Notes under the pieces: generated by a model | What the model was told of the DNA's origin: nothing | Seen by the model: only the letters and a program-made list of their open reading frames with translations | The model's database searches: none | Made by a program: the position numbers and the translations under genes | Shown here: positions 56,786 to 64,000 of the stretch, piece after piece | Numbering within the stretch: position 1 is the stretch's first letter | Layout: each line of letters opens with the position of its first letter | Source of the DNA: Fredinandcohnia onubensis | GTDB lineage: Bacteria; Bacillota; Bacilli; Bacillales; Bacillaceae_L | Assembly (NCBI RefSeq): GCF_031181385.1 | Contig: NZ_JAPSKV010000005.1 | Span: 222,612-286,611 of the forward strand | DNA: 64,000 nt | Direction of reading: 5' to 3'

Positions 56786-56929
56786 GTTTTTACCCCCTTT
56801 TCATCTGTAGTTTTCACCATGAATGGTTTCTGCATAAATGGTAAAATACACCTCTTGATAAGCTCTCCATTTTATAAATTTCTGGTTGTTGCAAACACTA
56901 TAGAAAATGAATATGTGAGGTGTGTAAGA

Positions 56930-57286
56930 TTGACAAAAAAGAAAAAACAATCAGAAGAGATTGAATCACCTATTTTAGATGAAACAATGCCCCATCAAAT
57001 TTCCGCACCATCTTTTAAAGGTACCGGAATTAAAATGGAAAAACCATTTGTAAATGAGCATGGAGTGGTTATAGGCGATAGCCTGTATGACTCCCCCAAT
57101 TCACCATTGAATAATTGGAGCGATGAAGTGGATCCAGAAATAATGGCCGGTGACCAATGGGTGCATCCCACAAACGATATCGGCTGGAATACAACCGAAA
57201 ATCGAGAATTGCTTGAAAGCAAAAAACAACCTAAAGGTGTTCCATTCATGCACCCATCGCAAGACACTAGCTATGGAAACGACTAA
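56930..57286 (+). CDS. DUF3905-family protein
   Basis: 118 residues, soluble, acidic. The diagnostic segments are MPHQISAPSFKGTGIKM, VNEHGVVIGDSLYDSPNSPLN, DPEIMAGDQWVHPTNDIGW and the terminal GVPFMHPSQDTSYG. The start is TTG at 56930, five bases after GAGGTGTG; the ORF-track ATG (56819) gives 37 extra residues of unlike composition and no RBS. Family found in spore-formers; function unknown. Confidence 0.82.
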   Translation: MTKKKKQSEEIESPILDETMPHQISAPSFKGTGIKMEKPFVNEHGVVIGDSLYDSPNSPLNNWSDEVDPEIMAGDQWVHPTNDIGWNTTENRELLESKKQPKGVPFMHPSQDTSYGND

Positions 57287-57296
57287 TTAGAAAAGC

Positions 57297-57372
57297 ACCA
57301 GGCAAGCCCTGACAGAAGGCTCTTTTTGACTAAAGAAACGATTGGCTTGTGACGTCAAGCAGACGGCGTCTT
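57297..57372. repeat. Dispersed repeat, copy B
   Basis: About 75 bp similar to the right two-thirds of copy A at 47157 (shared GGCAAGC, CTGACAGAAGG, CTTTTTG, CGATTG, ACGGCGTCTT versus ATGGCGCCTA). Lies between the DUF3905 and ktrD stops. Confidence 0.65.
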
Positions 57373-57378
57373 GTTTAT

Positions 57379-57408
57379 AAAAGAGCACCCAATTCGGATG
57401 CTCTTTTG
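57379..57408. terminator. Terminator between DUF3905 gene and ktrD
   Basis: AAAAGAGCACCC-AATTC-GGATGCTCTTTT, one mismatch, between convergent genes. Confidence 0.8.
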
Positions 57409-57410
57409 AA

Positions 57411-58772
57411 TTATCCAATTATTAGCCTTTCTTTCGGGTAATGGTATTTTACATCCTTTCCTTTCTTTCCGATAATGAAGATAAAGTTTAGGATACCGAC
57501 CCGGCCAATAAACATTAATAACATAATAAGGATTTTTCCGAAATTACTTAAATCAGGGGTAATTCCCATTGATAGACCACATGTACCGAAAGCAGATGCT
57601 ACCTCAAAGAAAATTTCCATAAATGTAAAATCCTCAGTAATGGTTAATAAAAATACAGAGATAAAGCAAGTAAAAAAAGCAAAAATCGTGACTATAAGTG
57701 ATTTTTTAATATCATCTTCATGAATTTCACGTTTGAAGATTTTAATATTTTTGTTTCCCCTTGCAAAGTGATATAAAAACAATATATTAATCGCGAAGGT
57801 CGTAGTACGAATTCCCCCACCAACAGAACTAGGTGAAGCTCCTATAAACATCATTGCACCCAGAAACAGTAATGTAGGCTCCGAAAATTGATTTACATCC
57901 ATCGTTGCAAGACCAGCACTTCTTGTTGTTGTCGATTGAAATAAGGCATAGAAGAAGGTTTCATGCCAGTCCATCCCTTTAAAGAAATGGTTGAATTCCA
58001 ATAGCACGATCATGAACGTACCAAAAACAACTAAGGATAAAAACGTAACAGTCGTAAGTTTCGTGAATAGTGAAAAACGATATCTTCCTTTTTTCTGAAA
58101 AAGAAAATCTTTTATTTCGACTAATACTGGGAAACCAATTGCGCCTAAAATGATTAATATAATCGTAACAAATTGGACGAAATAATCGTTCGCATACGGC
58201 ACTAAAGAGGTTCCTGTAATATCAAACCCTGCATTCGTGGTCGCACTAACAGCGGCAAATATACCATGAATGAAAGCTTCCTGCCAAGTATCAAAAAACT
58301 GCATAAAATAAAGACCTAAGATCAAACTGCCAAAAAACTCAATAATAACCATAATAATAATAATTTGTTTAAGCAGATTTACTAAACCTGATAACTGTGA
58401 TTGATTCTGGTCAACCATAATTAACCGTCTTTCACGAAGACCAATTTTCCTACGAAATAATAACCAAATGAAGGTTCCCATTGTCATAATTCCAATACCG
58501 CCAACCTGTAGAACGAAAATCAAAATAAAAATACCAGAAACGGTATATGTATCTTTGACTGAAATTACACTTAATCCTGTTACGCTTACTGCACTTGCAG
58601 CTGTAAATAACGTATCAATGAAGGCCACCTCTACCCCTTCTTTGATAGCAATAGGAAGACTAAGTAATATAACGGAAATCGTAACAGCCAATAGATAGAA
58701 TGCAAAAATTAATTGAGCTGGAGAGAGATCATTGAAATACAAATTTAACTTTTTCCACATTTTTTCTTTCAC
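57411..58772 (-). CDS. ktrD: Potassium uptake channel subunit KtrD (TrkH family)
   Basis: 453-residue membrane subunit of a Ktr potassium transporter. Four repeated helix-pore-helix units each carry a filter glycine: SVTGLSV, TNAGFDI, RSAGLAT and GTCGLSM. It needs a cytoplasmic KtrA/KtrC gating ring, not encoded nearby, as for KtrD of B. subtilis. KtrD rather than KtrB is chosen from the sspD-rsgI-sigI neighbours. Ktr channels are often controlled by cyclic-di-AMP through the partner subunit. Confidence 0.88.
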   Translation of the reverse strand: MKEKMWKKLNLYFNDLSPAQLIFAFYLLAVTISVILLSLPIAIKEGVEVAFIDTLFTAASAVSVTGLSVISVKDTYTVSGIFILIFVLQVGGIGIMTMGTFIWLLFRRKIGLRERRLIMVDQNQSQLSGLVNLLKQIIIIMVIIEFFGSLILGLYFMQFFDTWQEAFIHGIFAAVSATTNAGFDITGTSLVPYANDYFVQFVTIILIILGAIGFPVLVEIKDFLFQKKGRYRFSLFTKLTTVTFLSLVVFGTFMIVLLEFNHFFKGMDWHETFFYALFQSTTTRSAGLATMDVNQFSEPTLLFLGAMMFIGASPSSVGGGIRTTTFAINILFLYHFARGNKNIKIFKREIHEDDIKKSLIVTIFAFFTCFISVFLLTITEDFTFMEIFFEVASAFGTCGLSMGITPDLSNFGKILIMLLMFIGRVGILNFIFIIGKKGKDVKYHYPKERLIIG

Positions 58773-58912
58773 CCTAACTTAATTGCGAAATCTATTCCTC
58801 TATATTAAAGAATTATTTACCATATTGAAAGTCTTTTTGTGTAAACGAACGGTCTTCTTTTAAATACTTTGTTTCGATTGTTTTTCGTTATGGTGATTAG
58901 TATGCATTTCCA

Positions 58913-58941
58913 GTATTGAAATTAATTATATTCTCATACTA
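58913..58941 (+). promoter_or_regulatory. Candidate SigG promoter of sspD
   Basis: GTATT at 58913-58917 and CATACTA at 58935-58941, 17 bases apart, fit the forespore SigG pattern, 50 bases before the SASP start. Confidence 0.45.
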
Positions 58942-58990
58942 AACATACAACGAATTAAACGTTGTTCATATCGAAAAAGGAGTGAGTTAA

Positions 58991-59185
58991 ATGGCTAGAA
59001 GTAGTAATAAATTGCTTGTTCCTGGAATCGAACAGGCTTTAGATCAAATAAAGTTTGAAATTGCCCAAGAATTCGGTGTTAAGCTTGGTTCAGATACAGC
59101 TTCACGATCAAATGGTTCTGTAGGTGGAGAAATTACAAAACGCCTTGTTTCCCAAGCACAACACCAATTAAGAGGCGGAGAATAA
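58991..59185 (+). CDS. sspD: Alpha/beta-type SASP, SspD
   Basis: 64-residue DNA-coating spore protein. The germination protease site is in [11 protein letters not shown] and the DNA-binding signature is [30 protein letters not shown] precedes the ATG. Its position between ktrD and rsgI-sigI is that of sspD in B. subtilis. It shares most residues with the SASP at 6687. Confidence 0.92.
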   Translation: MARSSNKLLVPGIEQALDQIKFEIAQEFGVKLGSDTASRSNGSVGGEITKRLVSQAQHQLRGGE

Positions 59186-59203
59186 AAAACTTCATAAATG
59201 GAC

Positions 59204-59234
59204 GAAAGCCGAGGCGCGTATGCCTCGGCTTTTA
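59204..59234. terminator. Terminator between sspD and rsgI
   Basis: AAGCCGAGGC-GCGTAT-GCCTCGGCTTTT; its right arm overlaps the rsgI stop. Confidence 0.88.
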
Positions 59235-60260
59235 ATCGTCATCATCGTGTTTTCTGTCTTGTACACGATTATTGTTTTCTTTCCTTTGTTCTCTCTCTTC
59301 GTTTTTCCGTTCCTTTTCTTCCTGCTTCTGCTGTCTCTTTTCCCACTTCTCTTCAATTTTCTCTATTTTTTTTTCTTTTAAGTGGGCTGGCATATTGGAG
59401 TTTTCAATATTATTTTTGACTTTTTCTTTTATCTGTTCTTTTTTCTCTTTAAGTTCTTCCTGAACTTCTGTAGCCTTTTGTTTTTGATTGTTCCTAAATT
59501 CGTTTGTCTCTTTCTGTTCAACGGCCTTTTCCTGCTGATTCTTTTTCTCTTGTTCTACAGGCTGGGCATTTTCTTGAATTGGATTAGGAACCTTATCCTC
59601 TTCAATTAACAGTTTGCCCGTTGAAATCCCCTTTTCTAGAGCAGCCTTCCTTGTTTCAACCGTACTTGTTATTGAAGTAACTGCTATCTTTTCTTTTTTA
59701 TATTCTTCTTTTATTTCTTCAATACCTTGCTCCAGTTCTCGGTCTACATCTGTATTATGTGAGTCCGTCACAACGGTTGTAATTAAAACTTGCTTACCAT
59801 CCTTAAGATAGCCGCTATTTTTACTATTTTCGATGATTTCTTCAGTGATTGAATCTAACGTGCTATTTTTCCAATCTGGAATGGATTCAAGCAGTTTTTT
59901 CGCCTCATCATTTAGAGCTTCTAAGCTTATGACTCGTAGGTTCTCATCTAATCCAACTTCAAAACTTGGATTGATATCAATGGACATGTATGCATACACT
60001 TCTTCACGCGATGAAAAAGGTATAAATAAAGATAAAAATAAAATTGCAACTAAAGAACTTGCTAATGCATAACGCCATTTCTTTACCTGAAAAAATCGAG
60101 GCTTTGAAGCACTCCTTACCCGTTCGTCGATTGGAAAACAGGTTATTTCTTCGCCAATTTCATAGCTCGTTTTAGTATGTTTGGCTTTTACGAACTCACC
60201 ATCAGGGGTTAGCATCGTAACATAATCATCGTTCACATCCATAACGATCCCCTTTTTCAA
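59232..60260 (-). CDS. rsgI: Anti-sigma-I factor RsgI
   Basis: 342-residue single-pass membrane protein that holds SigI inactive. The cytoplasmic RsgI N-terminal domain is at 1-55 (GIVMDVNDDYVTMLTPDGEFV), one helix at about 63-84, an extracellular RsgI middle domain at about 90-220 (YMSIDINPSFEVGLDENLRV), and a long Glu/Lys/Gln-rich coiled-coil tail (about 230-342) ending in Asp repeats. Clostridial relatives end in carbohydrate-binding domains; here the tail is only charged. Overlaps sigI by four bases. Confidence 0.92.
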   Translation of the reverse strand: MKKGIVMDVNDDYVTMLTPDGEFVKAKHTKTSYEIGEEITCFPIDERVRSASKPRFFQVKKWRYALASSLVAILFLSLFIPFSSREEVYAYMSIDINPSFEVGLDENLRVISLEALNDEAKKLLESIPDWKNSTLDSITEEIIENSKNSGYLKDGKQVLITTVVTDSHNTDVDRELEQGIEEIKEEYKKEKIAVTSITSTVETRKAALEKGISTGKLLIEEDKVPNPIQENAQPVEQEKKNQQEKAVEQKETNEFRNNQKQKATEVQEELKEKKEQIKEKVKNNIENSNMPAHLKEKKIEKIEEKWEKRQQKQEEKERKNEEREQRKENNNRVQDRKHDDDD

Positions 60261-61009
60261 CTCTCGAGCACCCCTTTTAGATAATCTTTTAAATAGACAT
60301 AGTCGCTAGATAAAATGATCGCCATTGCAATAATGTATTTTCTGTTTCGCTCTATCGTTTTACGACTGACCGAAACCTTCGATTCAAGCTGTTTAATTGG
60401 AAGGTGTTTCTTTTCAAACAGCGTCTCCATCAGTTCTTCATTATCTACAACGGCCTTTGATACCATAATAGCATTTTGTCTAGCATCTGCATGTTTTGGT
60501 GAAATTTCAAGGAGCTCTTGAAATGACAAACCAAATTCCTGCAAAACCTGATGGAAGTGGAGAATTTCCTCTTTTCTCTGTTCTTGCTCCACTTTCCTTT
60601 GATAATCGTCAACAGATAGATGAGCCTCGAGCTTTGATTGTGCTCCTTCCTCATCGGTTTCACCATTAGAGATAAAATTAATATTGCGTACTCGTGCTTC
60701 TTTACGAATGTAGTCAATCACTCGTCGTTTAATGAGGAGTTCACTAAACGATAAAAAGGAGCTTCCCTTTTCTTTCGAGTATTTTTCAATGGCCTCATTA
60801 AATGCAATAAGACCGATACTAAATTCATCGTCCGATTCATTTATATATCGTTTACAAACAGCAGAAACATTCTTTGCAATAAAGGGTTTATAGTCATCAA
60901 TTAGTTTATTTTGTAGTTGTTGATTTCCATTTTGAATCTCTATAACGGTTTCTTCCAGAGTGCTTTTTCGTTTTCCAATTTTAAATAAAAGGCTAAGCAC
61001 CTGTTTCAC
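60257..61009 (-). CDS. sigI: RNA polymerase sigma factor SigI
   Basis: 250-residue heat-related alternative sigma factor. A sigma-2 region (about 30-100, with DDEFSIGLIAFNEAIEKY and SFSELLIKRRVIDYIR) and a SigI-specific C-terminal region with a helix-turn-helix (KQLESKVSVSRKTIERNRKYI, about 205-225) are seen; there is no classical sigma-4. A possible SigI-type promoter lies about 215 bases upstream, suggesting autoregulation. Confidence 0.93.
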   Translation of the reverse strand: MKQVLSLLFKIGKRKSTLEETVIEIQNGNQQLQNKLIDDYKPFIAKNVSAVCKRYINESDDEFSIGLIAFNEAIEKYSKEKGSSFLSFSELLIKRRVIDYIRKEARVRNINFISNGETDEEGAQSKLEAHLSVDDYQRKVEQEQRKEEILHFHQVLQEFGLSFQELLEISPKHADARQNAIMVSKAVVDNEELMETLFEKKHLPIKQLESKVSVSRKTIERNRKYIIAMAIILSSDYVYLKDYLKGVLES

Positions 61010-61220
61010 CTCAATTCTCTTTACTATCTGTTAATAGTAGCAAGAGTTTGAAGCGAGATTCAATAACAATTTTTCACATTGGAATGCTACAACTGAAAAT
61101 ATTACAAAAGAACTAATACGAAAGACTATTATTTTATTGAAAAGATGACAAGCTTCGTAACATATATTTCTTTTCCGTTACATCTGCTTCTATTTTTGTA
61201 ATGTTTGACTCATTTAAAGT

Positions 61221-61250
61221 TTACGTCTTCTGTATTATTTTTGAGGGGGT
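61221..61250 (-). promoter_or_regulatory. Candidate SigI-type promoter of sigI-rsgI
   Basis: On the minus strand ACCCCC is followed 19 bases later by CGTAA, close to the -35 ACCCCC and -10 CGAA pattern I recall for SigI. The rest of the 61010-61364 gap is AT-rich without other features that I can support. Confidence 0.4.
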
Positions 61251-61364
61251 AAATAATACTTTTTTATAAAATATATTTTACGAATTAATATGAGGTTATT
61301 ATTACCAACATTCCTTCCCCATTTAAAGGAACAATAGTAGTAAAAAAGGAAAGTAGGAAATCAT

Positions 61365-62297
61365 ATGCATACGATGTGGAAGGGCTCAATTAGCTTTGGT
61401 CTCGTCAATATTCCAATAAAGCTTTTCTCAGCAACTGAAGACAAGGATATCAAATTACGAAATCTTCATAAAGAATGCAATACCCCCATTCAATATGAAA
61501 AAACCTGCCCGAATTGTGAAAAAGACATTGGAAATGATGACATTGTTAAAGGCTACGAATATGTAAAAGGGAAATTCGTCATCTTGAACGATAAAGAACT
61601 GAAAGAACTAAAGGACGAGCACGAGGATAAAAGTGTAGAAATCATTGATTTTGTGAAGCTTGAGGAAATTGATCCAATCTATTTTAGCCGTTCTTACTTT
61701 ATGGGGCCTGGTGAAAATGGAAGCAAAGCCTATGCGCTACTTCGTGAGGCTCTCCAAAAATCAGGTAAAATCGGAATCGCTGAAATTACAATACGTTCCA
61801 AACAACAAATGGCCATTATCCGAGTTTATAAAAACAGCCTAGTAATGGAAACGATTCACTATCCTGACGAAGTTCGGAATGTAGGCGAGGTTCCAGGTGT
61901 CCCAGAAAATGTGGATTTAAATGAAAAAGAACTTGATACTGCCATTATGCTGATTGACCAATTAACAACAGAATTTAATCCTGAAAAGTATAAGGATGAA
62001 TACCGCACTGCTCTCATGGAGCTCATCGAATCGAAAATTAATAATAATGAGGGGACGACCTCTAAAGAAGCGCCAAGGACAAATGTTGTAGACTTAATGA
62101 GTGCCTTACAGGCTAGTATCGAACGAACAAAATCGAAGGAAACAGCGGCACCAAAAAAAGCAGCAGCACCAAAAGGAACATCAAAGGCAACGGGAACTGC
62201 AAAGCCAAAAGCAACACCTGAAGCACCAACAGGCACGGATAAAACGACATCTGTCAAACCAAAAACAAGAACAACTCGTAAAAAAGTTGGTACCTGA
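61365..62297 (+). CDS. ku: DNA end-binding protein Ku
   Basis: 310-residue homodimeric ring protein that loads on broken DNA ends and recruits LigD (ykoV in B. subtilis). The Ku core covers about 1-250, beginning MWKGSISFGLVNIPIKLFSATED, with a CPNCEKDIG segment and YFMGPGENGSKAYALLREAL. The C-terminal 55 residues are Lys/Ala/Pro/Thr-rich, a DNA-binding tail. The RBS is GGAAAGTAGGAAA. Followed after 45 bases by ligD. Confidence 0.95.
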   Translation: MHTMWKGSISFGLVNIPIKLFSATEDKDIKLRNLHKECNTPIQYEKTCPNCEKDIGNDDIVKGYEYVKGKFVILNDKELKELKDEHEDKSVEIIDFVKLEEIDPIYFSRSYFMGPGENGSKAYALLREALQKSGKIGIAEITIRSKQQMAIIRVYKNSLVMETIHYPDEVRNVGEVPGVPENVDLNEKELDTAIMLIDQLTTEFNPEKYKDEYRTALMELIESKINNNEGTTSKEAPRTNVVDLMSALQASIERTKSKETAAPKKAAAPKGTSKATGTAKPKATPEAPTGTDKTTSVKPKTRTTRKKVGT

Positions 62298-62342
62298 TAA
62301 GAGCTCCTAACAAGGTGCTCTCCCCTTAAATAAAGGAGTGGT

Positions 62343-64000
62343 ATGATGCTGAAACCAATGCTTCCAACCCTTATTTTCGAAGCCCCTACTGGCCAAAACT
62401 GGGTATATGAAATTAAATATGATGGTTTCCGCGCCATGCTATATTGGGACAAAGATCGGATTCAGCTGATCAGCAGGAACGGAAACCTTTTAAATGAACA
62501 GTTTCCAGAGATTATTAAGCAATGTGAACATCTTTCGGATGAAATGATTCCCTACCTGCCACTCATTTTTGATGGAGAACTATGTATTTTAGAATCACCG
62601 TATAAAGCTAGTTTTGAATTCATTCAGCAACGTGGCCGATTAAGGAGCACCGATAAAATAGCACAAGCATCCGCTTCAAAGCCTGCTCATTATTTGGTAT
62701 TTGATTTGTTAGAGCTTGGTGGTCAGAATCTCAAGGCCAACTCATTTCAGTTAAGGAAAGATGAACTCTATAAACTTTTTAGTAAAGCTGAACTCGCTCA
62801 CATCATTAATCCAAATAGTGACCAACTACTCCAATTAATTAAATACGAGGAAGACCTAGATGCGATTTGGAAGAATGCTACTGAACATATAGCTGAAGGG
62901 ATTATTGCTAAGAAAGTAGATAGTACCTGGGAGGAAGGTAAGCGCACTACTAACTGGTATAAAATTAAAAATTGGCAAGCTGGTGTGTTTTTTATTCTAG
63001 GCTACGATAAAAAGAATGCCTTTTTTCATGTCGGAGTTATAAGAAATAAACAAATCTATGAAGCAGGCTTGTTTTCACATGGTCTCTCTCCTGATGAAAG
63101 ACAAGCACTCCTTCAGGTCATACAAACTAATTCCACCGAAGAAACAACTAGTTTTATAAAAGTCGAACCTGGCATTTGTGTTGAACTTTTTTATCTAGAA
63201 TTGTATAAAGAGCAATTACGACAGCCTAGCTTCTCAAAGTTCCGGTTTGATGTAGAATGGCAGGATTGCACATGGGAAAAGCTCGTAAAAAATGCCCCGC
63301 TTCTACCTAAAGAAATTGAGATTACCCATCCTGACAAGCCACTTTGGAAGGATAAATCAATAACAAAACTCGATTATATTCAATATTTGGTTGAGGTTTC
63401 ACCCTATATGCTACCTTTTTTAAAGGAGCGTTTGTTGACTGTAATTCGTTATCCACATGGTATGTATGGTGAGTCCTTTTATCAAAAAAACTGCCCGGAG
63501 TATGCACCTGAGTTTATCCAGACCTCATTGTCAGATGGGATTGAATATATTGTGTGCAATGATTTAAAGACCCTCTCTTGGTTAGGAAATCAACTGAGTT
63601 TCGAGTTTCATATCCCGTTTCAAACGATTCATTCAAAAGGACCATCTGAGATTGTTTTTGATTTGGATCCACCGTCCCGCGCGGCTTTTCCACTCGCTAA
63701 AAAAGCCGCGACCATATTAAAAGAAGTATTTGACGGACTAAAACTACTATCATTTGTAAAAACTTCCGGAAATAAGGGTTTGCAAATTTATATACCGCTG
63801 CCGGAAAACAAGTTCACTTACGAGGATACGAGACAATTTACAGAGTTTATTGCTAATTATTTAATAAACCTTGAGCCTGATCTATTTACTACGGAGAGAT
63901 TGAAAAAGAATCGGGGAAACCGCATGTATGTAGATTACGTACAGCATGCTGAGGGTAAAACCATTGTAGCACCCTACTCGGTCCGCGGTAATGATGGAAC
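62343..64000 (+). CDS. ligD: ATP-dependent DNA ligase D (LigD), 3' end outside the window
   Basis: Absent from the ORF track because the stop lies beyond the window; the frame is open for 552 codons. An N-terminal ATP-dependent ligase domain has the nucleotidyl lysine in YEIKYDGFR (about residues 23-31), LIFDGELC and a C-terminal OB-fold part. A primase-polymerase domain then begins near EITHPDKPLW and shows FDLDPPS with catalytic Asp residues, SGNKGLQIYIPL and NRMYVDYVQ. The order LIG-POL and absence of a phosphoesterase domain match B. subtilis YkoU. AAGGAG precedes two adjacent ATGs; the second (62346) has slightly better spacing. Confidence 0.95.
   Translation, partial: MMLKPMLPTLIFEAPTGQNWVYEIKYDGFRAMLYWDKDRIQLISRNGNLLNEQFPEIIKQCEHLSDEMIPYLPLIFDGELCILESPYKASFEFIQQRGRLRSTDKIAQASASKPAHYLVFDLLELGGQNLKANSFQLRKDELYKLFSKAELAHIINPNSDQLLQLIKYEEDLDAIWKNATEHIAEGIIAKKVDSTWEEGKRTTNWYKIKNWQAGVFFILGYDKKNAFFHVGVIRNKQIYEAGLFSHGLSPDERQALLQVIQTNSTEETTSFIKVEPGICVELFYLELYKEQLRQPSFSKFRFDVEWQDCTWEKLVKNAPLLPKEIEITHPDKPLWKDKSITKLDYIQYLVEVSPYMLPFLKERLLTVIRYPHGMYGESFYQKNCPEYAPEFIQTSLSDGIEYIVCNDLKTLSWLGNQLSFEFHIPFQTIHSKGPSEIVFDLDPPSRAAFPLAKKAATILKEVFDGLKLLSFVKTSGNKGLQIYIPLPENKFTYEDTRQFTEFIANYLINLEPDLFTTERLKKNRGNRMYVDYVQHAEGKTIVAPYSVRGNDG

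Noticed and set aside
61859-62452. 197-aa minus-strand ORF inside ku
   Set aside because: Shadow of the Ala/Lys-rich end of ku; composition is that of a reversed coding strand.
63322-63507. 61-aa minus-strand ORF near the window end
   Set aside because: Lies inside the open ligD frame, where the protein reads as LigD continuously.

Overview
The window is chromosomal DNA from a spore-forming member of the Bacillaceae (low GC, AGGAGG-type ribosome binding sites, frequent TTG/GTG starts). Sporulation genes identify it: two alpha/beta-type SASP genes, a GerPA/PF-like protein, a SleB-type cortex hydrolase, spo0E, a KinD-like kinase, sigI-rsgI and the Ku/LigD end-joining pair. Much of it corresponds, from memory and in rearranged order, to the Bacillus subtilis ykv/ykr/mtn region (ykvI, clpE, motAB, mhqR, kinD, spo0E, mtn genes, ogt, ktrD, sspD, rsgI-sigI, ykoV-ykoU). 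I see no rRNA, tRNA, IS element, prophage or CRISPR array.

Layout. 1-6.4 kb: end of an M29 aminopeptidase, then nadC with a TAXI-type TRAP transporter, a gene-poor gap holding a short gyrA-like relic, and a CobW GTPase. 6.4-19.5 kb: a 21-bp tandem array, SASP, small membrane proteins, GerPA-like protein, ABC-F ATPase, nucleoside hydrolase, cortex hydrolase, aldehyde dehydrogenase, GTP cyclohydrolase II, an MhqR-like regulator with its operator, a Gly/Pro/Met repeat protein, patatin, YkvS, RarD, and two adjoining arrays of about 53 and 52 bp. 19.6-25.7 kb: CPBP protease, then an M20 amidohydrolase with two membrane proteins and a divergent GAF/PucR-type regulator. 25.7-34.7 kb: ykvI, clpE with three CtsR boxes, an EamA exporter with a GNAT enzyme, a frameshifted GNAT gene, a type I methionine aminopeptidase and an M3 peptidase. 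34.8-43.9 kb: motAB behind a SigD promoter, a 5'-nucleotidase, KinD-like kinase, aldo/keto reductase, Fsr-like exporter, a 53-bp array, spo0E and a CBS protein. 44-52.8 kb: complete methionine salvage set (mtnWXBD, mtnE, mtnU, mtnKA) with two SAM-I riboswitches, then ogt. 52.8-64 kb: chemoreceptor, B12-type radical SAM protein, small proteins, KtrD, SspD, RsgI-SigI, Ku and the start of LigD.

How they work together. The mtn genes recycle methylthioribose to methionine and both arms are switched by SAM. The M20/membrane-pair/regulator cluster looks like a self-contained uptake and hydrolysis unit whose substrate is not known to me; a 39-bp operator-like site with five ATTAC/GTAAT half-sites lies between the divergent arms. 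NadC beside a carboxylate-type transporter suggests uptake of quinolinate or a related pyridine acid. The least explained feature is structural: four tandem arrays of unrelated sequence have periods of 21, 52 or 53 bp, near whole numbers of DNA helical turns. Assignments come from reading the sequence and recalled family knowledge; no search was run.
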